DNA of 64,000 nucleotides, from contig JBCFYV010000012.1 of assembly GCA_039000515.1 (NCBI GenBank), positions 118,473,148 to 118,537,147 on the forward strand, written 5' to 3'. This document shows, one piece after another, positions 24,336 to 36,600 of the stretch. The DNA is from Timema cristinae (lineage: Eukaryota; Arthropoda; Insecta; Phasmatodea; Timematidae). Every line of letters starts with the position of its first letter. Position 1 is the stretch's first letter. Position numbers and translations under genes: made by a program. The notes beneath the pieces were generated by a model. That model was given only the letters and a program-made list of their open reading frames with translations, had not been told where the DNA came from and did not search any database.

Positions 24336-24553
24336 ACAGGTTGTAAAGCAGCAGTATGCTCGTGTGTTACAGGTTGTAAAGCAGCAGTAAGCTCGTGTGT
24401 GACAGGTTGTAAAGCAGAACTATGCTCGTGTGTGACAGGTTGTAAAGCAGCAGTAAGCTCGTGTGTGACAGGTTGTAAAGCAGCAGTAAGCTCGTGTGTG
24501 ACAGGTTGTAAAGCAGAACTATGCTCGTGTGTTACAGGTTGTAAAGCAGCAGA
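24336..24553 (+). repeat. 33-bp tandem repeat abutting the gene 1 start exon, with upstream ORFs
   Basis: ACAGG recurs at 24336, 24369, 24402, 24435, 24468, 24501 and 24534, an exact 33-bp period. There are six full units plus a partial one that runs into the ATG. The first unit is preceded by the best pyrimidine tract (ATCTTGTTTTACAG), so the 5' UTR exon may begin near 24340 and include the whole array. Units at 24356, 24422 and 24521 contain ATGCTC, each opening a 7-codon ORF that stops at the next unit's TAA. The last stops 9 nt before the main ATG. Confidence 0.85.
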
Positions 24554-24628
24554 ATGCCAATCCTAGACTCTTGTTGCCGATGCGGCACCCTGAAGGTGGG
24601 GACCATCATCAGCGGCATACTAGGCATA
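24554..24628 (+). CDS. Gene 1 coding exon 1
   Basis: Twenty-five codons from ATG to a strong donor (ATA|GTAAGT). It encodes the Cys-rich N terminus and the first half of TM1. The exon is preceded without a gap by a 33-bp tandem repeat whose units each contain an acceptor-like ACAG. The in-frame TAA ten bases upstream rules out a longer N terminus in this frame. Confidence 0.8.
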
Positions 24629-27600
24629 GTAAGTGGATTTTAAAATTTGACTTGTCCCTTAAATCGAGTAAAATATCAGATTTCACGTATTTGTTAGGAA
24701 ACACAGTTTACGCACAGTCGCATTTTATCATGGAATTTTACACCGACCGCCTCGGGAAACCAGACAATTTGAGACTGACGCCTTTGTCCAAGTGTCCCAC
24801 TAGTGTGGGAAGGTTGTTATTTAAACATATTATTATTAGTAGTTCTGTCTTACGACAGTGTCAGTGAACTTGGGCTGCCAATGCCCCCTGATCTTTGCTT
24901 CCTCCTTCACCTCCCAGAATTTTCTTCTTTCCTTCAAACCATCCAATATTTGAATCCTCCTCCATCCTAAGTCCCTCTTTCGCTCAAACTTGCCTTCTAT
25001 GACGTCGTGCAGAAGCCAGTTCCTCCTAAGGATGTGTCTGATCCAGTTTGCTTTGTACCGAAGAATCACATCTAAATGGTTCTCTTCTCACCCAATCTTC
25101 TTAGGACTTGTTTATTTGTCACCGTGTCTGTCCACCTGAAGATATAGGTCACGCACTGATGATAATATATGACCTTGTGTGACTCTTACAGATCATCGGG
25201 ATCGTGACGATGATCCTGGTTCTTGTGACGAATGTAAAGTTCAAGACGATCATCATAGACGTCCTGCCGCAGTATGTTGGTGAGTGTTGCGGCCTCCACG
25301 AATAAAATAGTCCATCAGTAATTCATACATGCCAGGAACCAAGGGGGTTTATGACGTTCCTGGCCTGGCAGTAGGAGAACAAACAGGGGAGGAGGAAAAT
25401 ACAAAGACAATACATTTGTGTTGTGATTCCCCCTATTAAATTACATCATTCTATTCCCAAAGATCCATTCTACGGTCATATAACAGTTACCGTCCCATGG
25501 AATTGAATCAACTGCAATTTTTTTTAAACTAGGTGTTCTATCTTTCGACAGGTCCGTTGCCTAGTCCAAATTTAGCTCTCCTGCATGTCTTATCAGTAGC
25601 TCCTTTTTAAAAAATACTGTAACTTCAAATTCTTTCTTTCTTATTTCCGGAAAATCTTCATCTGCCAACACAACAGGTACTCTCTGGCTCTCGGCCACGG
25701 CATTAAGTAAGATGAATATTAGTTATAGTATTTGACACGTCCCAAAACACAACACAAGAATTTTTTACACGTGTTTCGATTAATTTTTAACACTCTTCCC
25801 TTTTCACAGCTATAAATCAGTTCTGAAAGTTTCCCAAACAAATATACACGTGTCGACGATCACCTGGTAAACGTACTTACATGTTGTATTTTTGAGTTAT
25901 CGCTAGTAACAGAAACATCCGCCAGGGTGTGTTGACTCTGTTTGTTTATCCGAACTAAGAACTTTCTCGAGATGTTGGGCCTTCGTAGTTTCTGCGATAC
26001 TAGCCGTTTAGGGAAGGAGTTCTTCCTCCATTCAGTGGCGGATCCAAAGGGGGAGGGGGTGATTGTTTCCCTCCATAAAATTAAAATAATCAAAAATACT
26101 AAAAGCAATACCTCAATGTTGTCAAGAATGACTAACACCTTCCTATCTCCTACATGACCTAACACCTTCCTATCTCCTACATGACCTAACACCTTCCTAT
26201 CTCCTACATAACCTAACACCTTCCTATCTCCTACATGACCTAACACCTTCCTATCTCCTACATGACCTAATAGCTCCCTCTACCTATCTCCTACATGACC
26301 TAACACCTTCCTATCTCCTACATGACCTAACACCTTCCTATCTCCTACATGACCTAACACCTTCCTATCTCCTACATGACCTAGCACCTTCCTATCTCCT
26401 ACATGACCTAACAGCTCCCTCTATCTATCTTCTACATGACCTAACACCTTCCTATCTCCTACATGACCTATCAGCTCCCTCTACCTATCTCCTACATGAG
26501 CTAACACCTTCCTATCTCCTACATGACCTAACACCTTCCTATCTCCTACATGACCTATCAACTCCCTCTACCTATCTCCTACATGACCTAACACCTTCCT
26601 ATCTCCTACATGACCTAGCACCTTCCTATCTCCTACATGACCTAACAGCTCCCTCTATCTATCTTCTACATGACCTAACCAATAACTCTTTCAACATAGC
26701 TCTAGTGTGCAGATAGTAAGTGGCTTAAAACAAAAAATGTCCAGTAGTTACATTACTTAGTTTATTATGATTGATTTCCAAACCCTTCCTTCACCTCTGA
26801 CAAGTTATCTTGTGAATGTGGGGAATCCCAGGCCTCCACCGTGGTTCGGATTCCACGTTAAACTGTAGGTCCTTCATTTCATTTCATAATCACCCTACCA
26901 TTACACAATAGCGTAAGAGCGTATAACCTAAGACGCGGTGTTAATAATAATAAATTTATTATGATAACCAATTATTTGGATTAAAATACATACTTTTTCT
27001 ATTAATACTAAAATATTTTAGTCCCATGTAAATATTTATTACTTTTATTGTGACAGTAACTTTTCGTTGGGTTTTTTTAAAATTAAAATTACAAATTTGT
27101 TAGTTAAAATTGTATTTTTTTCCCTTCAAGTCCTCTTTTTATTCTATAGTTATTAACTAACATTATCTTTATAAACTAACAATATTATTATTATTAAAAT
27201 TATTATAAATTAAAATTTTAATTATTTAAAATTATTATCCTCCCCCCACACACACCCTGCTCCCCGACGACAGGCCCTGGATCTGCCCTAGCCGACCAGG
27301 AAAAGAACCCCAATCCCCCCCTTCATCAGCAGTCCAGTATATCGAGAGAGTGCCCCATTAGACCAGAGGCTGGCAGCCCTATTTAACCCCACCCGACTTA
27401 AAGACTTGTCAAAGGTGCCGATAACACCCATCTTTCCTACATTCTACTTGTGAGTTATTTATTAATTGATCTCTTGGATTAAATCTTTCCTAAGTTACTT
27501 TTGTCTTCGTTTTTAGAGAGAGGGTCCGACAACCTAGCTCAGTCGGGGCCATGTCTGTCTAGTGAGCTAAGAGTCCCAGGTTCAATTCCCGGCATGGTAG

Positions 27601-30600
27601 AAAAATTTATCATTGGTGAAATGTGGGTTTAACCTTTCACAGGGATAAATTAACGGCTGAAGACTGGATGTTGTGTTTGTCCTACTCTTAAGTTGGATTA
27701 TAAGGCATATGAAGCTATGACAGGCCTATCAAGCCAGTAGGGGAAAGAATATGGCTTGAATAAAAAACTGACCTAGGACACAGGCTGGAAATAGTAATGG
27801 ATGCAAAGTGTAGGAGAGGTGGAGGGAAGGATAAATTAAATGTACCCCTCGTCTGGTCTGTAGGGTAGCAAGCTTACTTTACATTATTCCACTATGATAC
27901 AGCTTATAAGATGGAGCCATAGTGCAACCCGTCAAGGGTAGGTTGAGTGAACATTTTCAAATTCAACTATTTAATTTATTTATTTAAACCAAGTAAGGTA
28001 ATTTTGATCACACTAGAAAATTATTTGAAAGTACTTGATTGATATATTTGCGGGTTTAGAAGACTCAAAGATCTACTTTTAATGAAGATTTAGTTTTCTT
28101 GCGCGATCGAATGAAAGATTTTCACGGGCTCGACTGGTTGCCAACCCTAACCTTAGACCTTTCAACTAGAGAGAGACCGGTTTCCGACCCTAACCTTAGA
28201 CCTTTCAACTAGAGAGAGACCGGTTTCCGACCCCTGCCTTAAACCTTTCAACTAGAGAGTGACTGGTTGCCAACCCTAACCTTAGACCTTTCAACTAGAG
28301 AGAGACCGGTTTCCGACCCTAACCTTAGACCTTTCAACTAGAGAGAGACCGGTTTCCGACCCTAACCTTAGACCTTTCAACTAGAGAGAGACCGGTTTCC
28401 GGCCCCTGCCTTAAACCTTTCAACTAGAGAGTGACTGGTTGCCAACCCTAACCTTAGACCTTTCAACTAGAGAGAGACCGGTTGCCGACCCTAGCATTAG
28501 ACCTTTCAACTAGAGAGAGACCGGTTTCCAACCCCTGCCTTAAACCTTTCAACTAGAGAGAGACCGGTTTCCGACCCTAACCTTAGACCTTTCAACTAGA
28601 GAGAGACCGGTTTCCGACCCCTGCCTTAAACCTTTCAACTAGAGAGTGACTGGTTGCCAACCCTAACCTTAGACCTTTCAACTAGAGAGAGACCGGTTGC
28701 CGACCCCTGCCTTAAACCTTTCAACTAGAGAGTGACTGGTTGCCAACCCTAACCTTAGACCTTTCAACTAGAGAGAGACCGGTTGCCGACCCTAGCATTA
28801 GACCTTTCAACTAGAGAGAGACCGGTTTCCAACCCCTGCCTTAAACCTTTCAACTAGAGAGAGACCGGTTGCTGACCTTAGCCTTAGACCTTTCAACTAG
28901 AGAGAGGCCGGTTGCTGACCCTAGCTTTAGACCTTTCAACTAGAGAGAGGCCGGTTGCTGACCCTAGCTTTAGACCTTTCAACTAGAGAGAGACCGGTTG
29001 CCAACCCTAGCTTTAGACCTTTCAACTAGAGAGAGGCCAGTTGCTGACCCTAGCTTTAGACCTTTCAACTAGAGAGTGACTGGTTGCCAACCCTAACCTT
29101 AGACCTTTCAACTAGAGAGAGACCGGTTGCCGACCCTAGCATTATACCTTTCAACTAGAGAGAGGCCGGTTGCTGACCCTAGCTTTAGACCTTTCAACTA
29201 GAGAGAGACCGGTTGCTGACCTTAGCCTTAGACCTTTCAACTAGAGAGAGGCCGGTTGCTGACCCTAGCTTTAGACCTTTCAACTAGAGAGAGGCCGGTT
29301 GCTGACCCTAGCTTTAGACCTTTCAACTAGAGAGAGACCGGTTGCTGACCCTAGCTTTAGACCTTTCAACTAGAGAGAGACCGGTTGCTGACCCTAGCTT
29401 TAGACCTTTCGTATCACAGAACCTGATAATATTGTTAATGTTATGAATTATCATATTCCACTCATTTAATCATTGGTACATTTTCATTATTCGTCGGACA
29501 CCACACACCGCACCACACCCTTTCCCACGCTTGGTAAGTGGTGGATCTGGCTGATCGTTTTCATCTTTGCTGTGTGGTGGTGTACATGGACGGGGAAAAT
29601 GTCTCAGTTGATACCTTGCACCAAATTTTAAAAAATGTTGCAACCCCCCCTATTAAATGACATCATTCTATTCCCCAAGATCTAAATATGCAGTCCTATA
29701 GCTATTCCTATGTGTTCCCTGGTCCTTTAGGTCCTAACGATGAACTGAAATGTGTCATTCATTGCACTTTTCAAAGGGAAAAATATCAAATTACGTCTAC
29801 AAGTCTTTAATGTATCAATAGAACCATAGAAATTGGTTTCTTTTGTTCTGGTAGATATAAAATTTTAATACTACCAATATATTTTTTTTTATCAACAGTT
29901 AACCTAAGCTACAGTAGCCCCGTGGCTTCTTTGGTGCTGACTGGCAGCTCACAGATGACTTCTAACAGTCAACATTTAGGTATATACCTAAATTTTGACT
30001 GTCAGAAGTGACAGCTGCTAAACACATGTTTTTGCAGATCATATGGTTCGGCGTAGGAATAAATAATTTGGTCTAGTAACTTTTCAAAGTTTTTAGCTGT
30101 CAGTCAGCACCAAATAAGCCATGGGGCTACTGTAGACGTCTGAGTGATGAGTGACACATCTATACAGCTCTTTGAAAGTACCCTTCGTCCTGCTAAGTGC
30201 ATCAGATAACAGCGTGTGTTGTGTGTTTCAGTGAAAATAATACTGGCTGTCAACCTGTTCATGACAGCTGTCATCTCGGCCATACTGATATATGGGGCAA
30301 TCAAGGTGAGTTCCTAGAATCTTCGTCAGTAGCTTCATTAGGTCGACCTCGGTAGTCCTAAACCCAATTCAAATAGTCCGTAAGCTAATCATCCTTATAG
30401 TCCTTAAGTCCTTAGAAATGGAAATCACGTCTACACAGTCCGTACTGTGATCACGTGACCGTGCCAACCGATGATAAAGTCGGAAACAACGTCCAATTAA
30501 ACTCTTCGAAAGGGATTGTTCTAAAGAGAGGCTCAAGCAGACGATATCATAGCTGAACAATTATTAACACAAGTAACTACACGACATATTTTGATAATAC

Positions 30601-33600
30601 GTCCAGGATAGGCTACCATTTGAAAGTAAGGTTAAGTGCAGTCACATATAACATATTTAAAACAGGAGCTATAGTGTGATTTTGGTAGGAAGAACAGTAG
30701 AAGGTAGTAACTAAAGCTACTAAAACAATTTTATAAATATTCATGCATGAAGTCATGTTATCTTCAGCTGTCACTTTTGATAGATATTACCAATACATAT
30801 AAAATAACACGACTAATATAGTAAAATGTTATAAATGTTGTTTTAATGTTTTCTAATGTTGCTACGATAATGTCATTGGTGCTTTCAATTCGATTCACGT
30901 GCACACTTACTTTGCTGTGATTGGTATTTCTTGGCGGTCCGTATCGACTAGTCCTTAGAAAGTTAATGTTGAGTCAACTTCTACTGAGTAGTAAGGACTA
31001 AGGACTTAAAGGATAAGGACTGTGTAGACAGTGTAACCTCTTACTGAGTACTACACACCTTACGGATTACGGAGTCTGTAGATGGGGCTTTAGGGTCAAG
31101 TGCTCTCCTGAGGACCCGATATTCGTGGGTTCAAACCAAGCTGAGGTCAACAGATTTTTCTTGAGCGATAAAAATCCAAAACACAACTCCCTTCGTAGGG
31201 GCGTAAAGCCATCGGTCCCCATATCGACTGTGGAGTGTGAAAACACCTCTACTGGCTTAATTCCTAGGCCTTTTCGCGCTTGCTCATAGAAATCAGGTGT
31301 GCAAGGCAGTGTGGAACCATCACACTTTCTAACCTCTCCTAGTACATGGGTTTTCTACCAGACGGTGCAGACACCACTAACCAGCCGAAGGGGTGAGTGC
31401 ACTCCTAGTTCCGGATGGGTGGAAATCACATCAGACCAACCTTCAGGTTGTTAACTAAAGAAGACGATGCTTTATCAGGGTTTGCTTGACACGTGGAGGA
31501 TTCGAGTGTAATCGAGAGTGCCAAGGCTGGTCCTTGAGAGACCTTAGTTCAAATCCTAGCAGAGACCGACCGCAGTCTTTTGTCCACCGCATTTCACTAT
31601 CCGTCCGGGAAATTTAATTACGCTGATAGGGTGGGGATGAGTACGGTAGTTTTTTTTAGAGGAAATATACCCAAATTTTTGTGGAGATAGAGAGGGGAGG
31701 AAATACAACTCATCTCGCCGCGCTGGAATTTGAAACCCGACCTCTCAGCCACCGGCAAAGAACCGGAGACATTTAGTCCGCACGTGAATTATTTTTACTT
31801 GGAAAAGTTATTGTGTAAATGTTACGGGTAATTTGCGAAATCTGGCTAATGTCGAGATTAGCCGGACGATTATCCGAGTACAATGGATAAAGTCAGAAAT
31901 AGAAAGTAATTTATCTCATTCTCGATATTATCCGTATAATCTTGACATTTGTCAGCAAGACTTGGATAACGTTGAATACTATTTGTAAAATAAGCACGTG
32001 CAGTATGGATTATATTTTAGAACGTCATTTTCATCTCTGAAATTGAATCATAGCAATGCACGAACATTCGGAATGCCTAATTTTAATTCTTTCTTTTTTT
32101 ACTAACCTAACCTAAGCTAACCAAACATAGCTAAATTCACCTAACATAACCTAGCCTAACCTAACTAACCAAACATAGCCTAAACTCACCTAATATAACC
32201 TAACCAAACCTAACCTAACCTCAACCCTAAAAATTTGACATTCTTCAAATGCGGGTGTATAATGTCAATATTAACCGAATAAACTTCAAAAATCATTATT
32301 TAATAACCTCTCATTTAACATTATCCACGTATTTTGGATAATGTCAACATTATCTGGATGATATTGATTGTATCCAAGCTCGGACTTTACCCGAAGCATA
32401 AACACCAATTTTGGTCTCAGAAATTGTCGACACTTGCAACGTTTATAAATTGATTAAGATCCTTTAAAAGCACACTAAAAAAGGGAAAGGAACTGGTTTA
32501 TGTTTTATCGAATGGTGAGTCATGATTTGATAGTCAAATAGCAGTTGCAAAGTATTTTATGTAAATAGTATTTCAAGGCAAAAAAAAACACACAAAAAAA
32601 CCCCCACAAAACTACACAACCGGTCCTTCCATAATAATATATTTCTCCCAAGTTTCACCTTTGTTTGACTCAAGTGACGTCATCTCTAGTGCAACTGCCC
32701 CTCCCCAAGTGACGTCACTCTTATTTCCAGAGAAACAAGTTCATGATGCTGCCGTGGGTGGTGCTGGCCTTCATGCTGGCTATCGGTATCCTTATCACCA
32801 TCATCTGGACAGCCGTCGTTTTCTTCATCGACGGTTTCGTACTCTCCGGAGTCCTCACCCTCGTCATCGGCTTCATCGGCCTAGGTGAGTGAGTGAGACT
32901 ACCTACCGTTATAAGGCCCCACCCACTGTCATCGCTTCATCGGCCTAGTGAGATGAGTGAACTACCTACCGTTATAAGGCCCACCCTGTATCGTTCAACG
33001 GCCTAGGGGGAGTGAGTGAGTGAGACTACCTACGTTATAAGCCACCTCGTCATCGGCTTCATCGCTACTGAGTGAGTGAACTATCTACCGTTTATAAGGC
33101 CCATCCTCGTCATCGCTTCACGGCCTAGGTGAGTGAGTGAGTGAGACTACCTACCGTTATAAGGGCCCCACCCTCGTCATCGGCTTCATCGGCCTAGGTG
33201 AGTGAGTGAGTGAGACTACCTACCGTTATAAGGCCCCACCCTCGTCATCGGCTTCATCGGCCTACGTGAGTGAGTGAGACTACCTACCGTTATAAGGGCC
33301 CCACCCTCGTCATCGGCTTCATCGGCCTAGGTGAGTGAGTGAGTGAGACTACCTACCGTTATAAGGCCCCACCCTCGTCATCGGCTTCATCGGCCTAGGT
33401 GAGTGAGTGAGACTACCTACCGTTATAAGGCCCCACCCTCGTCATCGGCTTCATCGGCCTAGGTGAGTGAGTGAGACTACCTACCGTTATAAGGCCCCAC
33501 CCTCGTCATCGGCTTCATCGGCCTAGGTGAGTGAGTGAGACTACCTACCGTTATAAGGGCCCCACCCACTTGAAGATCATCCGATCATCCCTACACTTGA

Positions 33601-36600
33601 GCATTTCTTACGGGGGAGCGCGTAGAAAGTTCATTTTTCAAGGGGGTAGTAGGGGCCCGGGGAGGAGGAAATGGTAATATGTATTATATATATATATAAA
33701 TTATATATATATATAATATTTATGGTTTCATAACATTCGAGATCACTTTGACGGCAAACGACTTTGTTTGAAAAGAAAGGGAAGAAGGGATAGCTACTAT
33801 TTTTGCACACATTTCATAAGGAGGGCAAAGGGGGCAGTGGGTTCACAATTTATTTTTTAATCAATATATCCATTTTTTAAATTATTGTTCTTATTTTATG
33901 TCCGATATCTGGACACCCTTTTATTATTATTCTAAAGGGAAATAATAATAATAATTATTATTATTATTATTACTATTATTATTATGTCATGCAAGGGGGG
34001 GGAGCTCATTTATATTATACAGAATACAACTGGGTCGCAAATTTTAAGTCTCTTCCTAGGGCCCATTAAACCCTTGCGCAAGCCCTGCGGGTAGTAAGCT
34101 GGCGTGGAGAACAAATTAACATCGGATGATTTCTGACTGGGGACGTCAAGGCCAGCTCATTTGCCCTTTTGCCACTCTAGGCAAAATATGAAAATGCATC
34201 CCTCCCTTATTAAGATATTAAAACAATTTTTTTAATATACCTCAAAACATGATAACACAAATTGTTCTTCTTAAATCATTAGTTTTGGAAGTTTTAACTA
34301 AATAAACAACAACAATAGATTATTCAGTTACTCAAGATTAATTAATCAACTAAAAAAAAACACTAGAATCTCCGAATCTTATGAATTTCTTGAATCTCGT
34401 ATCTTTACTGTAATGTACTTCTAATTTGCACTCTTCTCATAAAGACTAAATTTTAAGAGCAGTTTATGTAATTAAAATTAAAAACTAATTACGAAAGTCC
34501 ACATGCCCGTATTAAGAGCAAAATATGAATATTTAGAAAGTATATTCTATTTTTAAGAAATATTATTGGTATTCTAAATGCATCAGTTTGAAAGATTACC
34601 CCCTATTTTGTAAATGACCTATATCTTTACTTCATGGGTAAAATATAGATTAAAAATACAAATTGCTGACTCTCATTTTAACCTCCCTCCCGAGTTTTTC
34701 CGTTCTAGGTAACTGCCTACCCTAACTCTCACATAAACCACGCCCCCTCCCTATAAACGACCATGGGTGACGTCAAACCCCAAAGTGACCATGAAAATCT
34801 AAGATAAACGAAGTGTAAAAAGAAAGAAAGGGGATGAGAATGCTATTTTAAATTTTATTCCACTCTACCATGACGTCGATTAAAAAAAACTAATTGGGCT
34901 CTCGGGGTTTTCAAATAAAGAACTTTTAAACAACCACTGATTGTTTTGTGTAACACTTGGAGAGATTCCTTATCCTCCTTACACCCGCCTCTTGTCAACA
35001 AGAAGTGGATTGTTCCACTGACCTTGACAAGGGGTGTATGGAAATAGAACTCCGAAGCCCCGAGATTTTGAGCCAGCGCACGATAGAGTTGGAAACAGAA
35101 AGCAAGAGAGAGAGAACCGCTGTATGTTTGGAGAGAGTTTACTTCGAGAATAAACAGCGCAAATCTGAGTCAAGAGGTTGTAACATCATTTCCTAGATTT
35201 ACTCAGACCAGCGGGAATTATATTTTTGGCGCGAGCAAGCTCACAGCTGAGAAACAGAAAGACAAGAAGGTTTCATGGATTTTAAAAAAAAACACTCTAG
35301 AGTAGGCGAGGGCCAAGGAGGTTCTATTCAGTAAACATATAACAGAAAATATAAATACAACCTCCTTGTATTTTATAGTAGAAGAGGGCCAAGGAGGTTA
35401 CATATAGTAAACAAGAATCATAGAAAATATAGATACAACCTCTTTGTATTTTATAGTAAAAGATTGTCAAGGGGGCTACATACAGTAAACAGACACTATG
35501 AATTGCAATATAGTGCGTCAGTATTGGGAAACATTTCCATAAACTACGATATAAATTAGCGACGGGAGGGAGAGTGGATGTTCACTGTACGTGGCTAAAG
35601 TCGCGTCGGTTTTTGTTAATGATATTAAATTTAAGAAAGAGACTGTTTTACCGACCTTGCCCTATTGGTTTATTCTACATTCACGTATTCAAACACCAAC
35701 TGCTACGAAATATTAATAAGAATAATGCTTCAATACAGTTATTACAGTTTAAACCGCAACAGGCCTACTTTTCGTGTGAACACATTAAAATAGAGCCAGT
35801 AATTTTTACATAAGACAAGAGTCAGTAAGTAACATTTTAGTAATCTATGTTCTTGAGTGCAAAATTATTTATATTTAATGAACATAGCAACGCACTTATT
35901 ATAGTTCTAGTGATAGTAACTACTCATATTTAAATACAATAAAAAAACTTATTTATTTTGTTAGAGGAAAATTTACATCTTTTTACTACACTGAAATTTT
36001 CTTATACACGCCTCCTATTCTCCCCCACCACCCCTCGTGTCTTACTGCCCATCCATACTATGGGCATTTTAATTACACTAACAGGTCAAGTGATGAGAAA
36101 TGTATAATTTATAGGAAATGTAACCACATTCGTGTGAAACGATTGTGGTAAGTTTTTTGTTTCTCAATTCACTCAGACGGAATTTGATACACCTTCCTCC
36201 CCATCAATGGCAATCCAGACTAAACGAGTCTGACATTAGTCTGCCTGCCCACCGATGTGGACTGTTAAACCATTGTTAGCTCAGGAATTTCGTGGACAAC
36301 CAGAAGACAATTGGGCCAATTACCAGCATTAAAAGTCTCAACTATTAAGTTTTTTTGTTAAAATAAAGTGTAGTATTCTTGATTAAATGTTCGAAATATA
36401 TATTTTTTAAATTTAGCACCGTGTTTTACTTCTCGTTCGGACTATACGCATACTAATTAATTACATTAATGTGTTAGGGGTGAAAAGGTAGAATTTAGAG
36501 GAAGTGTACCAGCGTTTTAATAGCGGGAGAGGGGAAAACTATCTATGAAAAACCAACCTCGATACACCCGACCGGGATTCGAACCCCGTTCTCCCTGTCA

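Larger units (their letters stand above)
26032..27291. mobile_element. Possible decayed hAT-like element, expanded by an internal array
   Basis: CAGTGGCGGATCCA at the left and, reversed, CTAGGGCAGATCCA at the right form weak inverted ends. No clear target duplication is seen. The interior holds the 27-bp array and part of a SINE. It may be chance similarity. Confidence 0.3.

Noticed and set aside
24529..24867. Alternative 112-codon frame over gene 1 exon 1
   Set aside because: It is out of frame with the strong ATG-donor exon, ignores the GTAAGT donor, and its product has no transmembrane or family features.
25860..26246. 128-codon minus-strand frame with GDRKVLGHV repeats
   Set aside because: It is the translation of the 27-bp minisatellite, whose length is a multiple of three. 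No other support.
32661..32888. 75-codon frame over gene 1 exon 4
   Set aside because: A shadow frame of the exon. It crosses the acceptor, and the other frame encodes TM3 and TM4 in phase with its neighbours.
33580..34130. G-rich patches as ends of another DNA transposon
   Set aside because: I could not pair inverted ends or find a target duplication.
34957..35196. 79-codon frame rich in Glu and Arg inside the last intron of gene 1
   Set aside because: No acceptor or donor pair keeps it in frame with the gene, and I recognise no family.
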